This document shows, piece by piece, positions 1-5,688 of a stretch of DNA of 6,931 nucleotides; position 1 is the stretch's first letter; each line of letters begins with the position of its first letter. Source of the stretch: Propionivibrio sp. Its GTDB lineage: Bacteria; Pseudomonadota; Gammaproteobacteria; Burkholderiales; Rhodocyclaceae. Below the pieces are notes generated by a model. That model saw only the letters and a list, made by a program, of their open reading frames with translations. It was not told the DNA's origin and did not search any database. Location of the stretch: assembly GCA_003249625.1 (NCBI GenBank), contig QKII01000150.1, forward strand, positions 1 through 6,931, in the 5' to 3' direction. The position numbers were made by a program, and so were the translations under genes.

Positions 1-316
1 TTTCAGCCGTAGGAATACAATCCAGAACTACGGTCTTGTGCTCCGGCAAGGATGCAAGAAACTCCATCACCTTGACATCCCCGGCATAGACCAGGAACGC
101 ATGATCCCAAAGATCTACAACATGCCGGCACGCCAACGCCTTGACCTCCGAAAAATCCATGACCATGCCATTGGCGGGGTCTCCGGCAAGCTGGATAATC
201 CCACCCGAAAGTGTCACTTCCAGCACGTAGCGATGCCCATGCAAATGCCTGCACTGGCTTTTGTGATCCGGTATCCGATGACCGGCATCGAACTCCAAGC
301 GACGAGTAATGCGCAT
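1..316 (-). CDS. queD: 6-carboxy-5,6,7,8-tetrahydropterin synthase QueD (partial, C-terminus cut by window edge)
   Basis: QueD converts dihydroneopterin triphosphate to 6-carboxytetrahydropterin in the cytoplasm, the second step of the queuosine/7-deazaguanine pathway. I read 105 codons from the ATG at 316 to the window edge. The frame shows FDAGHR near residues 9-14, then CRHLHGH at 22-28, so the zinc-binding histidines H13, H26 and H28 are present. C22 lies in the CxxxHGH arrangement of QueD, rather than the ExxxHGH of PTPS-III enzymes. The MVMDFSEVK block (51-59) and the WDHAFL block with D71-H72 of the catalytic triad also match. The family is about 115-150 residues, so only the end carrying the pterin-binding glutamate is missing. 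It is divergent from the radical SAM gene; an extended -10 promoter lies just upstream. The identification rests on motifs and is strong. Confidence 0.93.
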   Translation of the reverse strand, partial: MRITRRLEFDAGHRIPDHKSQCRHLHGHRYVLEVTLSGGIIQLAGDPANGMVMDFSEVKALACRHVVDLWDHAFLVYAGDVKVMEFLASLPEHKTVVLDCIPTAE

Positions 317-344
317 GATTGACTCGGGAAAATTTCCGGCCGTG

Positions 345-353
345 ATTATATCA
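345..353 (-). promoter_or_regulatory. Extended -10 promoter for queD
   Basis: The minus strand reads TGATATAAT here: a perfect TATAAT box (345-350) preceded by the TG-N extension. No good -35 hexamer lies 16-18 bp upstream, which fits an extended -10 promoter. The expected start is near 338, leaving a leader of about 20 nt before the queD ATG, too short for a preQ1 riboswitch. The same 69-bp gap must also hold the promoter of the divergent radical SAM gene. On the plus strand I see TTGACT at 319-324 but no -10 box at a good spacing, so that promoter is unresolved. Confidence 0.55.
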
Positions 354-385
354 TTGGGGTCTTCAGCACCTTTCGCGACACGAAC

Positions 386-1228
386 ATGCCAGTAACCTTG
401 AGTACAACAAACCATAGCCGCGACAGTGCCGGAATGAAATACGTTTACCCGGTCATCTCGCGACGCGCAGGAGGCGTCTCCGTCGGGATCAACCTGAACA
501 CCAACAACGCCTGCAACTGGGCTTGCATCTATTGCCAGGTTCCCGGCCTCCAAAGAGGCGCAGCACCTGAAACGGATCTGCACCAACTGGAATCAGAACT
601 CCGGACATTCTTGTTGAGCGCGACATCTGGGGACTATCTACTCAATAACGCTCCTCCCGACGCAAGAACGCTGATAGACGTCGCCTTTTCGGGCAACGGA
701 GAACCGACAAGTGCTCCCGCCTTTCCTGAAGCTGTGCGCATTGCAGGCCACGTTCTCGACGAATTCGGTCTATCACACCAAGTTCGCCTGAGGCTGATAA
801 CAAACGGCAGCCTGCTGCACAAAGCCTACGTTCGCGAAGGCATCGCCTTGATCGGAGAACGCGGCGGGGAGGTCTGGTTCAAGATCGACCGGGCATCACA
901 AGCGGGAATTCGTGAGGTCAACGGCATCGCGAGCACGCCAGAAAGAATACATAAGGCACTTGCGACTTGCGCCAGACTCGCACCAACCTGGGTACAAACC
1001 TGCTTTTTTGCAATTGACGGCCAATGCATCTCGGAGCAGGAATTTAACACCTACCTCGAGTTTCTCTCGACGATAAAAGAAGAAATAGAGGGCGTGTTGC
1101 TTTATGGTCTTGCCCGACCATCTCTGCAGCCAGAAGCAAAAAGGCTTTCGGCACTAAGCGCCGAAAGCCTCTCCCAGTTCGCCAACCGCATCAAGGCAAT
1201 GGGGATTAACGTTCTTGTAACCCCTTGA
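386..1228 (+). CDS. Radical SAM protein of the COG0731 (TYW1/YfkA-like) type, substrate unknown
   Basis: A 280-residue cytoplasmic radical SAM enzyme. It carries the cluster motif C43-x3-C47-x2-C50 with a tyrosine before the last cysteine, binding a [4Fe-4S] cluster that cleaves S-adenosylmethionine. The SAM-contact motif GEP is at 105-107 within FSGNGEPT, and ITNGS at 138-142 is a typical third strand. This FSG-GEPT style resembles the COG0731 group, whose characterised members make wyosine, but the bacterial members are largely uncharacterised. I see no extra cysteine cluster for a SPASM domain. It is not QueE, which has a different cysteine spacing. The start at 386 keeps an HSRD-AG-YVYPV region that I recall as conserved in relatives; M17 (434) is the alternative, and neither has a strong ribosome site. 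It is divergent from queD and converges on the XRE-type gene. The last 30 codons contain a terminator that acts on the opposite strand. Confidence 0.85.
   Translation: MPVTLSTTNHSRDSAGMKYVYPVISRRAGGVSVGINLNTNNACNWACIYCQVPGLQRGAAPETDLHQLESELRTFLLSATSGDYLLNNAPPDARTLIDVAFSGNGEPTSAPAFPEAVRIAGHVLDEFGLSHQVRLRLITNGSLLHKAYVREGIALIGERGGEVWFKIDRASQAGIREVNGIASTPERIHKALATCARLAPTWVQTCFFAIDGQCISEQEFNTYLEFLSTIKEEIEGVLLYGLARPSLQPEAKRLSALSAESLSQFANRIKAMGINVLVTP
1138..1170 (-). terminator. Intrinsic terminator for the minus-strand XRE-type gene, inside the radical SAM CDS
   Basis: The arms AGGCTTTCGGC (1142-1152) and GCCGAAAGCCT (1160-1170) are perfect 11-bp inverted repeats around a 7-nt loop. Read on the minus strand, the hairpin runs straight into a five-T tract (1142-1138), the layout of a Rho-independent terminator. 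On the plus strand the hairpin is followed by CTCTCCC, so it should act in one direction only. It sits 63 nt past the stop of the minus-strand gene and within codons 253-262 of the radical SAM gene. Confidence 0.8.
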
Positions 1229-1232
1229 CGCG

Positions 1233-1538
1233 TTAACCCGCCTTCTTCTTTGCTTTTGCCGACTTTTTCAATGTCTTGTAAAGATCGGGATCTTCGCTCT
1301 TGAGGTAGTCGATGATCTCGACATCCTCTTTCTTGACGCGCTGAATATCCACCTGCTCGACATGCACCAAGCGCAGCAATTCGCGTACCGGACGCGGCAT
1401 GTTCCGCCCGCTTTCGTAGCGCGATCCGCCACTCTGCGTCACCCCGATCTTCGACCAGAACTGTTGCTGGTTCAATCCGAGCTTACGGCGAATCTCGCGC
1501 GGCTCGATGACTTTTTCATTCGCTTTTACAGTGCTCAT
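1233..1538 (-). CDS. Small XRE-type helix-turn-helix protein
   Basis: A 101-residue probable cytoplasmic DNA-binding protein. An XRE/Cro-type helix-turn-helix covers about residues 12-56: REIRRKLGLNQQQFWSKIGV gives the first helices, and TQSGGSRYESGRNMPRPV contains the recognition helix and the following turn. The last part is charged and ends in a lysine-rich tail (KKSAKAKKKAG) that may add nonspecific DNA contact. There is no ligand or protease domain. The ATG at 1538 has a clear ribosome site, GAGAGGA with a 5-nt gap. The gene has its own good promoter and a long palindrome-rich leader, and ends 4 bp from the convergent radical SAM gene. Autoregulation is plausible because inverted repeats lie at the predicted transcription start, but its target is not known. 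I recall similar proteins as common in betaproteobacteria without an assigned role. Confidence 0.88.
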   Translation of the reverse strand: MSTVKANEKVIEPREIRRKLGLNQQQFWSKIGVTQSGGSRYESGRNMPRPVRELLRLVHVEQVDIQRVKKEDVEIIDYLKSEDPDLYKTLKKSAKAKKKAG

Positions 1539-1541
1539 AGC

Positions 1542-1548
1542 TGTCCTC
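1542..1548 (-). promoter_or_regulatory. Ribosome binding site of the XRE-type gene
   Basis: The minus strand reads GAGAGGACAGCT directly before the ATG at 1538. The AGGA core is 5 nt from the start, supporting this start codon. A second AGGACA copy lies just upstream, before another ATG at 1552. Confidence 0.75.
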
Positions 1549-1552
1549 TCAT

Positions 1553-1637
1553 GTGTCCTGACACCCCAAAACAGGCTAAAAATTTTCAGCCGGGCCTCAA
1601 CTCAATCCAAACCTTGGATATATAACTTTCGTTATAT
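1553..1637 (-). promoter_or_regulatory. Palindrome-rich 5' leader / candidate operator of the XRE-type gene
   Basis: Four inverted repeats follow one another in the predicted leader. In minus-strand order: ATATAAC-GAAA-GTTATAT (1637-1620), whose loop is a GNRA tetraloop closed by C-G; ATCCAA-GGT-TTGGAT (1619-1605), directly abutting it; GGCTGAA-AATT-TTTAGCC (1591-1574), with one G-T pair; and GTGTC-AG-GACAC (1564-1553). The first two overlap the start of transcription, so they could be operators bound by the XRE-type protein itself or stem-loops at the mRNA 5' end. None is followed by a convincing T-tract, so terminator-type attenuation is not indicated. Confidence 0.5.
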
Positions 1638-1644
1638 TGCAGCC

Positions 1645-1674
1645 AGTATAGAACATGAACATATGCGATTGCAA
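1645..1674 (-). promoter_or_regulatory. Sigma-70 promoter of the XRE-type gene
   Basis: On the minus strand there is TTGCAA (-35, 1674-1669), an 18-bp spacer, and TATACT (-10, 1650-1645). The expected start is near 1638, giving a leader of about 100 nt. The spacer contains the tandem repeat ATGTTCATGTTC, another possible regulator contact. Confidence 0.6.
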
Positions 1675-1734
1675 GTGGCATTTATTCATGCTTATTGGGC
1701 AGACATCAGACTCTGTCCGGAGCCGAAAATAGCC

Positions 1735-1764
1735 TTGTGTTTCAAATAACTGATACGTTAGAAT
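1735..1764 (+). promoter_or_regulatory. Probable lysC promoter
   Basis: TTGTGT (1735-1740) and TAGAAT (1759-1764) are separated by 18 bp, with a start expected near 1771. That leaves a leader of about 27 nt, so there is no room for a lysine riboswitch. Control of lysC is then more likely to be feedback inhibition of the enzyme than a leader RNA. Confidence 0.5.
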
Positions 1765-1797
1765 CCTCGGTCTTCGTATTAACTGCTGGGATTGTGC

Positions 1798-3024
1798 ATG
1801 GCACTGATAGTTCAGAAGTTTGGAGGCACGTCGGTCGCATCAACAGACCGGATCAAAAACGTTGCCAAACGGGTCGCCCGCTGGAAGGAACAGGGGCATG
1901 ACATCATTGTTGTTCCATCGGCGATGTCCGGCGAAACGAATCGCCTTATCTCCTTGGCAAAGGAGATCTCCACGTCTCCCGACCCTCGGGAACTTGATGT
2001 GATTGCGTCGACCGGAGAACAAGTCACGATCGGCTTGCTGGCAATGGCCCTGAAAGAAGAAGGGCTGAAAGCCAAAAGTTACACGGGGCCCCAGGTTCGA
2101 GTGCTCACCGACAGCACCTTCACCAAAGCGCGCATTCTGCAGATCGACGACCAGAAAATCCGCAAGGATCTCGCTGACGGAAACGTCGTCGTCGTCGCTG
2201 GATTCCAGGGTGCGGACGAAGACGGAAACATCACGACACTGGGACGCGGCGGCTCGGATACGTCTGCGGTTGCGCTTGCCGCGGCACTCAAGGCCGACGA
2301 GTGCCAGATATATACCGATGTGGATGGCGTCTACACCACTGACCCACGCGTCGAACCCGCAGCCCGAAAACTCGAAACCATCACGTTCGAGGAAATGCTG
2401 GAAATGGCCAGCCTCGGATCAAAGGTCCTGCAAATCCGCTCGGTCGAATTTGCCGGCAAATACAAAGTGAAACTGCGCGTACTTTCCAGCTTCCAGGATG
2501 AAGGCGAAGGTACTCTGATTACTGTTGAGGAAGACAATCAAATGGAACAGCCCATCATTTCCGGTATCGCCTTCAATCGTGACGAGGCCAAGTTGACGGT
2601 ACTCGGCGTACCCGATCGCCCGGGCATCGCCTATCAGGTACTCGGACCGATCGCCGATGCCAACATTGACGTCGACATGATCATCCAGAACGTTGGGCAC
2701 GACGGAACAACCGATTTTTCTTTCACCGTCAATCGCGGCGAATATGTTAAGGCCATGGACATTCTCAAGAGCTCTGCAGAGAAACTGGGAGCTCGCGGTG
2801 TCGTCGGAGACAACAAGATTTGCAAGGTTTCCGCTGTAGGCGTGGGCATGCGATCCCACCCTGGGGTTGCCAGCAAGATGTTCAACGTTATTGGCGCGGA
2901 AGGCATCAACATTCAGATGATTTCTACCTCCGAGATCAAGATTTCCGTTGTCGTTGAGGAAAAATATCTGGAACTGGCCGTTCGAATCCTGCACAAGGCC
3001 TTCGGTCTCGAACAAGCGCAATAA
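1798..3024 (+). CDS. lysC: Aspartate kinase with two C-terminal ACT domains
   Basis: Phosphorylates aspartate to aspartyl-4-phosphate, the first step to lysine, diaminopimelate, threonine and methionine. The product is 408 residues, the normal length of the Pseudomonas/Corynebacterium type. The kinase domain (about 1-230) shows KFGGTSV (7-13), SAMSGETNRL (41-50), STGEQV (71-76, with E74), LGRGGSDTSA (148-157) and YTDVDGVYTTDPR (172-184). Two ACT domains follow (about 265-340 and 345-405), where lysine and/or threonine bind for feedback inhibition. The ATG at 1798 is chosen because MALIVQKFGGTSV is the family start; an upstream in-frame TTG at 1792 adds only two residues. A modest GGGA ribosome site lies 6 nt upstream. 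M249 is probably a second start for the beta subunit. I see no terminator between the stop and the tRNA, so transcripts may run into it. Confidence 0.96.
   Translation: MALIVQKFGGTSVASTDRIKNVAKRVARWKEQGHDIIVVPSAMSGETNRLISLAKEISTSPDPRELDVIASTGEQVTIGLLAMALKEEGLKAKSYTGPQVRVLTDSTFTKARILQIDDQKIRKDLADGNVVVVAGFQGADEDGNITTLGRGGSDTSAVALAAALKADECQIYTDVDGVYTTDPRVEPAARKLETITFEEMLEMASLGSKVLQIRSVEFAGKYKVKLRVLSSFQDEGEGTLITVEEDNQMEQPIISGIAFNRDEAKLTVLGVPDRPGIAYQVLGPIADANIDVDMIIQNVGHDGTTDFSFTVNRGEYVKAMDILKSSAEKLGARGVVGDNKICKVSAVGVGMRSHPGVASKMFNVIGAEGINIQMISTSEIKISVVVEEKYLELAVRILHKAFGLEQAQ
2527..2544 (+). promoter_or_regulatory. Internal ribosome site and start codon for an aspartokinase beta subunit
   Basis: GAGGAAG (2527-2533) precedes an in-frame ATG at 2542 (codon 249), with 10 nt between AGGA and the ATG. 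The polypeptide begins MEQPIISGIAF and would be 160 residues, consisting of the ACT regulatory domains only. In Corynebacterium glutamicum and Bacillus subtilis the same gene makes alpha and beta subunits from such an in-frame internal start; the C. glutamicum start, at codon 250, begins with a similar ME...G-A sequence. The position match is the main support. Confidence 0.6.
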
Positions 3025-3040
3025 TCAACTGATTTTTGGT

Positions 3041-3069
3041 TTGACCAGAAGGATCGGAAAGGCTATCAT
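3041..3069 (+). promoter_or_regulatory. Promoter of tRNA-Ser with GC-rich discriminator
   Basis: TTGACC (3041-3046), a 17-bp spacer and TATCAT (3064-3069) form a near-consensus sigma-70 promoter. It is followed by CGCGCCC, a GC-rich discriminator typical of stable RNA genes under stringent (ppGpp) control. The expected start, near 3076, is only about 5 nt before the mature tRNA. Confidence 0.75.
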
Positions 3070-3080
3070 CGCGCCCTTCC

Positions 3081-3174
3081 GGAGACGTGGCCGAGAGGTC
3101 GAAGGCACTCCCCTGCTAAGGGAGCATACGGGCATAAACCTGTATCGAGGGTTCGAATCCCTCCGTCTCCGCCA
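3081..3174 (+). tRNA. serX-type tRNA-Ser(GCT): tRNA-Ser(GCU)
   Basis: The acceptor stem is GGAGACG (3081-3087) pairing with CGTCTCC (3164-3170), followed by discriminator G3171 and an encoded CCA (3172-3174). The anticodon stem CTCCC/GGGAG (3108-3112, 3120-3124) encloses the loop CTGCTAA with anticodon GCT at 3115-3117, reading AGC and AGU codons. A long variable arm (ATACGGG pairing with CCTGTAT) is the class II hallmark of serine tRNAs. The T arm is GAGGG-TTCGAAT-CCCTC. It has its own promoter and terminator between lysC and folD. No integrase or duplicated 3' end is visible, so it is not being used as an attachment site here. Confidence 0.97.
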
Positions 3175-3180
3175 AAAAAG

Positions 3181-3218
3181 AACAAAACCCGATAGCCTGC
3201 TATCGGGTTTTGTTTTTT
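3181..3218 (+). terminator. Strong intrinsic terminator after tRNA-Ser
   Basis: AACAAAACCCGATAG (3181-3195) pairs perfectly with CTATCGGGTTTTGTT (3200-3214), a 15-bp stem around the loop CCTG. A run of T follows (3213-3218), and an A-run precedes the stem (3174-3179), so it could also work on the minus strand. It should end both the tRNA transcript and any read-through from lysC. Confidence 0.92.
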
Positions 3219-3258
3219 CTAGTCAGATCTTCTGCATGCACAATTTTTGGATATTCCC

Positions 3259-4113
3259 ATGACGGCCAAAATTCTTGACGGTAACGCCCTTGGACAAAAA
3301 CTCCGCGCGGATTTCAAGCAGCGTGCCGAGGAACTCGCAGCCCAAGGCACACGCCCCGGACTTGCGGTTATTCTGGTTGGTGAAGACCCAGCCTCGCAAG
3401 TTTATGTGCGCAACAAGGTCAACGCCTGCGCCCAAGCCGGCTTCCACTCGGAAAAATACTCTTTCCCTGCCGATATCGCGCCGCAGGTCGTGTTCGAAAA
3501 GATCGCCGAACTCAACGCTGATCCGAAGATTCACGGAATCCTGGTTCAACTTCCCCTGCCCAGGCATTTCGACGCAGACGCGGTTCTCGACGCGATTGCT
3601 CCAGAGAAAGATGTTGACGGTTTCCGTGCGGAAAACGTCGGCGCACTGATGCAGGGACAACCCTGCTTCATCCCCTGCACCCCGTACGGAGCGATGAAAT
3701 TTTTCGAGGATGCAGGTATAGGCCTCAAAGGCAAGGAAGCCGTCGTCGTCGGTCGATCGAACATCGTCGGCAAACCGATGGCCATGCTGCTGATGCACGC
3801 CGGTGCCACGGTTACAGTCTGCCACTCGCAAACCCGTGATCTGAAAGCGCATTGTCAGCGCGCGGACATTCTGGTCGCAGCGATCGGCAAGCCAAAGATG
3901 ATCACCGGCGACATGATCAAACCAGGCGCAGTGGTCATCGACGTCGGTATCAATCGTCTCCCGGACGGGAAACTTTGTGGCGATGTTGATTTCGAATCGG
4001 CCAAGGAAGTCGCAGCGTTCATCACGCCGGTTCCTGGCGGGGTCGGCCCGATGACGATCACCATGCTGCTGGCGAACACGCTGGAAAGCGCGGAACGTTC
4101 GGCCAACGCCTAA
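3259..4113 (+). CDS. folD: Bifunctional methylenetetrahydrofolate dehydrogenase / methenyltetrahydrofolate cyclohydrolase FolD
   Basis: Cytoplasmic enzyme that interconverts 5,10-methylene-, 5,10-methenyl- and 10-formyl-tetrahydrofolate using NADP, supplying formyl groups for purine synthesis and initiator tRNA. The product is 284 residues, the normal length. The catalytic segment [12 protein letters not shown] contains Y49 and K53, equivalent to E. coli Y50 and K54. VQLPLP (96-101), EKDVDGF (116-122), the Rossmann-type dinucleotide segment [10 protein letters not shown] (165-174) and [10 protein letters not shown] (257-266) are all present. The ATG at 3259 is chosen because MTAKILDG matches the family N-terminus; an in-frame TTG at 3247 would add four unconserved residues. 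The ribosome site is weak (TTGGA, 7 nt away), and I found no convincing promoter in the 40 bp after the terminator. It is followed after 32 nt by purE, so the two are probably cotranscribed and are joined by purine synthesis. Confidence 0.97.
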   Translation: MTAKILDGNALGQKLRADFKQRAEELAAQGTRPGLAVILVGEDPASQVYVRNKVNACAQAGFHSEKYSFPADIAPQVVFEKIAELNADPKIHGILVQLPLPRHFDADAVLDAIAPEKDVDGFRAENVGALMQGQPCFIPCTPYGAMKFFEDAGIGLKGKEAVVVGRSNIVGKPMAMLLMHAGATVTVCHSQTRDLKAHCQRADILVAAIGKPKMITGDMIKPGAVVIDVGINRLPDGKLCGDVDFESAKEVAAFITPVPGGVGPMTITMLLANTLESAERSANA

Positions 4114-4134
4114 TCCAACGTTATTTTCAGAAAC

Positions 4135-4139
4135 AGGAG
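4135..4139 (+). promoter_or_regulatory. Ribosome binding site of purE
   Basis: AGGAG lies 6 nt before the purE ATG at 4146, the best ribosome site of the plus-strand cluster. Its strength contrasts with the weak sites of folD and the Sua5 gene. Confidence 0.8.
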
Positions 4140-4145
4140 ACGAAA

Positions 4146-4643
4146 ATGTCGAATCAACCGCTTGTTGGCATCGTAATGGGCTCGGACAGTGACTGGCCGG
4201 TCATGCGCGCCTGCGCCGAAACACTGAAGAAATTTGGCATCGCTTATGAGGCCAGGGTTCTTTCGGCGCACCGCACTCCGGACGCCGCGCTCGAATACGC
4301 CGCCACCGCGCAGCAACGGGGAATGAAGATCCTGATCGGTGCTGCTGGAGGTGCCGCGCACCTCGCTGGCGTTCTCGCAGCGAAGACCGAACTTCCCGTG
4401 CTCGCTGTACCGATGCCGTCCAAGCACCTGCAAGGACTCGATTCGTTGCTGGCCATGGTGCAGATGCCCGGAGGCATCCCCGTCGCGACCTTTGCCATCG
4501 GCGAAGCCGGTGCAACCAACGCAGCCCTGTTCTCGGTCGCCATGCTGGCCTTGGGTGACGCGGCCATTGCCAGCAAGCTGAATGACTTCCGCAAGCAGCA
4601 GACCGAAAAGGTGCTCTCCAAAACCCTGCCTGATCTTCCGTAA
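4146..4643 (+). CDS. purE: N5-carboxyaminoimidazole ribonucleotide mutase PurE (class I)
   Basis: Converts N5-CAIR to 4-carboxy-AIR in de novo purine synthesis, in the cytoplasm. The product is 165 residues, the usual size of a stand-alone PurE. The phosphate/ribose-binding GSDSDW (12-17) and SAHRTP (40-45) with active-site H42 are present, followed by the GAAGGAAHLAG loop. Further on are HLQGLDSL, VQMPGGIPVATFAIG and GATNAAL, the usual pattern of the bacterial class I enzyme. It follows folD after 32 nt and precedes the Sua5-type gene by 7 nt. Class I PurE needs N5-CAIR made by PurK, yet purK is not next to it here; it would have to be elsewhere. The class assignment is from remembered alignments and is moderately sure, while the family is certain. 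Confidence 0.96.
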   Translation: MSNQPLVGIVMGSDSDWPVMRACAETLKKFGIAYEARVLSAHRTPDAALEYAATAQQRGMKILIGAAGGAAHLAGVLAAKTELPVLAVPMPSKHLQGLDSLLAMVQMPGGIPVATFAIGEAGATNAALFSVAMLALGDAAIASKLNDFRKQQTEKVLSKTLPDLP

Positions 4644-4650
4644 TCACGAC

Positions 4651-5676
4651 ATGAACGACAACACGACGCCCGCCGATCTGGACCAGGCCGTTCGACTGTT
4701 ACAAGCCGGCGAGCTCGTGGCGTTCCCGACGGAAACGGTCTACGGATTGGGTGCCGACGCGGCTAACCCAAGCGCGGTGGCCAAAATATTCGCCGCCAAG
4801 GGACGTCCTGCCGACCATCCGCTGATTGTGCATTTGCCCGGCGCCGGGCACCTCGACCAATGGGCGAGGGAGATTCCGCAGCAAGCATGGGATCTGGCGG
4901 AAGCATTCTGGCCAGGTCCGCTCACGCTGATCCTCAAACGGAAGAGCGTCGTTCCCGATGCTGTCACCGGCGGACAGGATACCGTCGGTGTGCGCGTTCC
5001 CTCCCACCCGCTGGCCCTCGCCCTACTGCGTGCTTACGCCCAGGCGGGCGGCGGAAAGAATGGTCTGTGCGGAATCGCAGCCCCGTCGGCCAATCGCTTT
5101 GGACGCATCAGCCCTACCGACGCGGCCCATGTGCGCGAGGAACTCGGCGATGCAGTCGCCATGATCCTGGATGGCGGCCCGTGCGATGTGGGAATTGAAT
5201 CCACGATCATCGACCTCTCACGCGACGGCCATGCACCGCGACTGCTGCGCCCAGGCCACATCACGCCGGAACAGATTGCCGAGGTCATCGGCGAGTTTCC
5301 GGAACTTCCGGAGACAATGAAAAGCGCTTCGACACCACGCGTATCCGGGTCGCTGGACGCACATTACGCCCCGCGCACCGCCATGCAGATGGTCGCCGCC
5401 AGCGACGTGGCGCAAGTTCTCGAAACATTCCAGGAAGCCGGCAAGCGTTGCGGCGTCCTGCTGCATACAGTCGTTTCACCCCTGCCTGCAGTTCTATCGC
5501 TCTGCCTGCTCCCCGACGCACCGGAAGGTTATGCCCGCGCCTTGTACTCTGCGTTGCGCGAACTCGACCGCGGCGGCAACGACATTATTCTCGTCGAGAG
5601 CATTCCTCAAGAATCCGCTTGGGCCGCTGTGGCCGATCGGCTGAGGCGCGCCGTTTGTGGCTCAGGGAAACGGTAA
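4651..5676 (+). CDS. Sua5-type L-threonylcarbamoyladenylate synthase
   Basis: Makes threonylcarbamoyl-AMP from threonine, bicarbonate and ATP; TsaB, TsaD and TsaE then transfer the group to A37 of ANN-decoding tRNAs (t6A). The product is 341 residues, matching the long Sua5 form rather than the short TsaC/YrdC form. The YrdC domain (about 8-210) has FPTETVYGLG (25-34), KGRP with K50 and R52, HPL (56-58), WPGPLT (87-92), VGVRVPSHP (112-120) and APSANRFG (144-151, with S146 and N148). K50, R52, S146 and N148 form the family's KxR/SxN nucleotide site. A linker ending in HYAP (about 230-250) leads to the C-terminal Sua5 domain. The start at 4651 follows the purE stop by 7 nt; a longer frame back to 4582 would overlap purE with unrelated residues. 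No clear ribosome site is visible, suggesting translational coupling to purE. Confidence 0.94.
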   Translation: MNDNTTPADLDQAVRLLQAGELVAFPTETVYGLGADAANPSAVAKIFAAKGRPADHPLIVHLPGAGHLDQWAREIPQQAWDLAEAFWPGPLTLILKRKSVVPDAVTGGQDTVGVRVPSHPLALALLRAYAQAGGGKNGLCGIAAPSANRFGRISPTDAAHVREELGDAVAMILDGGPCDVGIESTIIDLSRDGHAPRLLRPGHITPEQIAEVIGEFPELPETMKSASTPRVSGSLDAHYAPRTAMQMVAASDVAQVLETFQEAGKRCGVLLHTVVSPLPAVLSLCLLPDAPEGYARALYSALRELDRGGNDIILVESIPQESAWAAVADRLRRAVCGSGKR

Positions 5677-5688
5677 TTTCCTGCTGCG

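Noticed and set aside
1281..1294. Palindrome AAGATCGGGATCTT as a terminator of the radical SAM gene
   Set aside because: The loop is too tight, the stem is weak, and no T-tract follows on the plus strand.
1539..1797. Lysine riboswitch or leader peptide upstream of lysC
   Set aside because: The predicted lysC leader is only about 27 nt, and the palindromes in this gap belong to the minus-strand transcript.
2419..3021. A 200-codon open frame antisense to lysC
   Set aside because: It mirrors a strongly conserved lysC region, has no family motifs, and its openness follows from the codon use of the sense gene.
3081..3174. tRNA-Ser as an integration site for a mobile element
   Set aside because: No integrase, no repeat of the tRNA 3' end and only housekeeping genes follow it.
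3223..3852. A 209-codon open frame antisense to folD and the upstream gap
   Set aside because: It lies over well-supported folD coding sequence, shows no recognisable domain, and has no promoter or ribosome site that I can see.
4201..4647. Long antisense frames over purE
   Set aside because: They are arginine- and alanine-rich translations typical of shadow frames in GC-rich DNA.
4582..4650. Upstream extension of the Sua5-type gene
   Set aside because: The added residues overlap the purE end in another frame and do not resemble the Sua5 N-terminus; the ATG at 4651 fits the family.
5666..5681. GGAAA/TTTCC repeat between the Sua5-type gene and creA as a bidirectional terminator
   Set aside because: It has only 5 bp, is mostly A-T, and has no T-run on either side.
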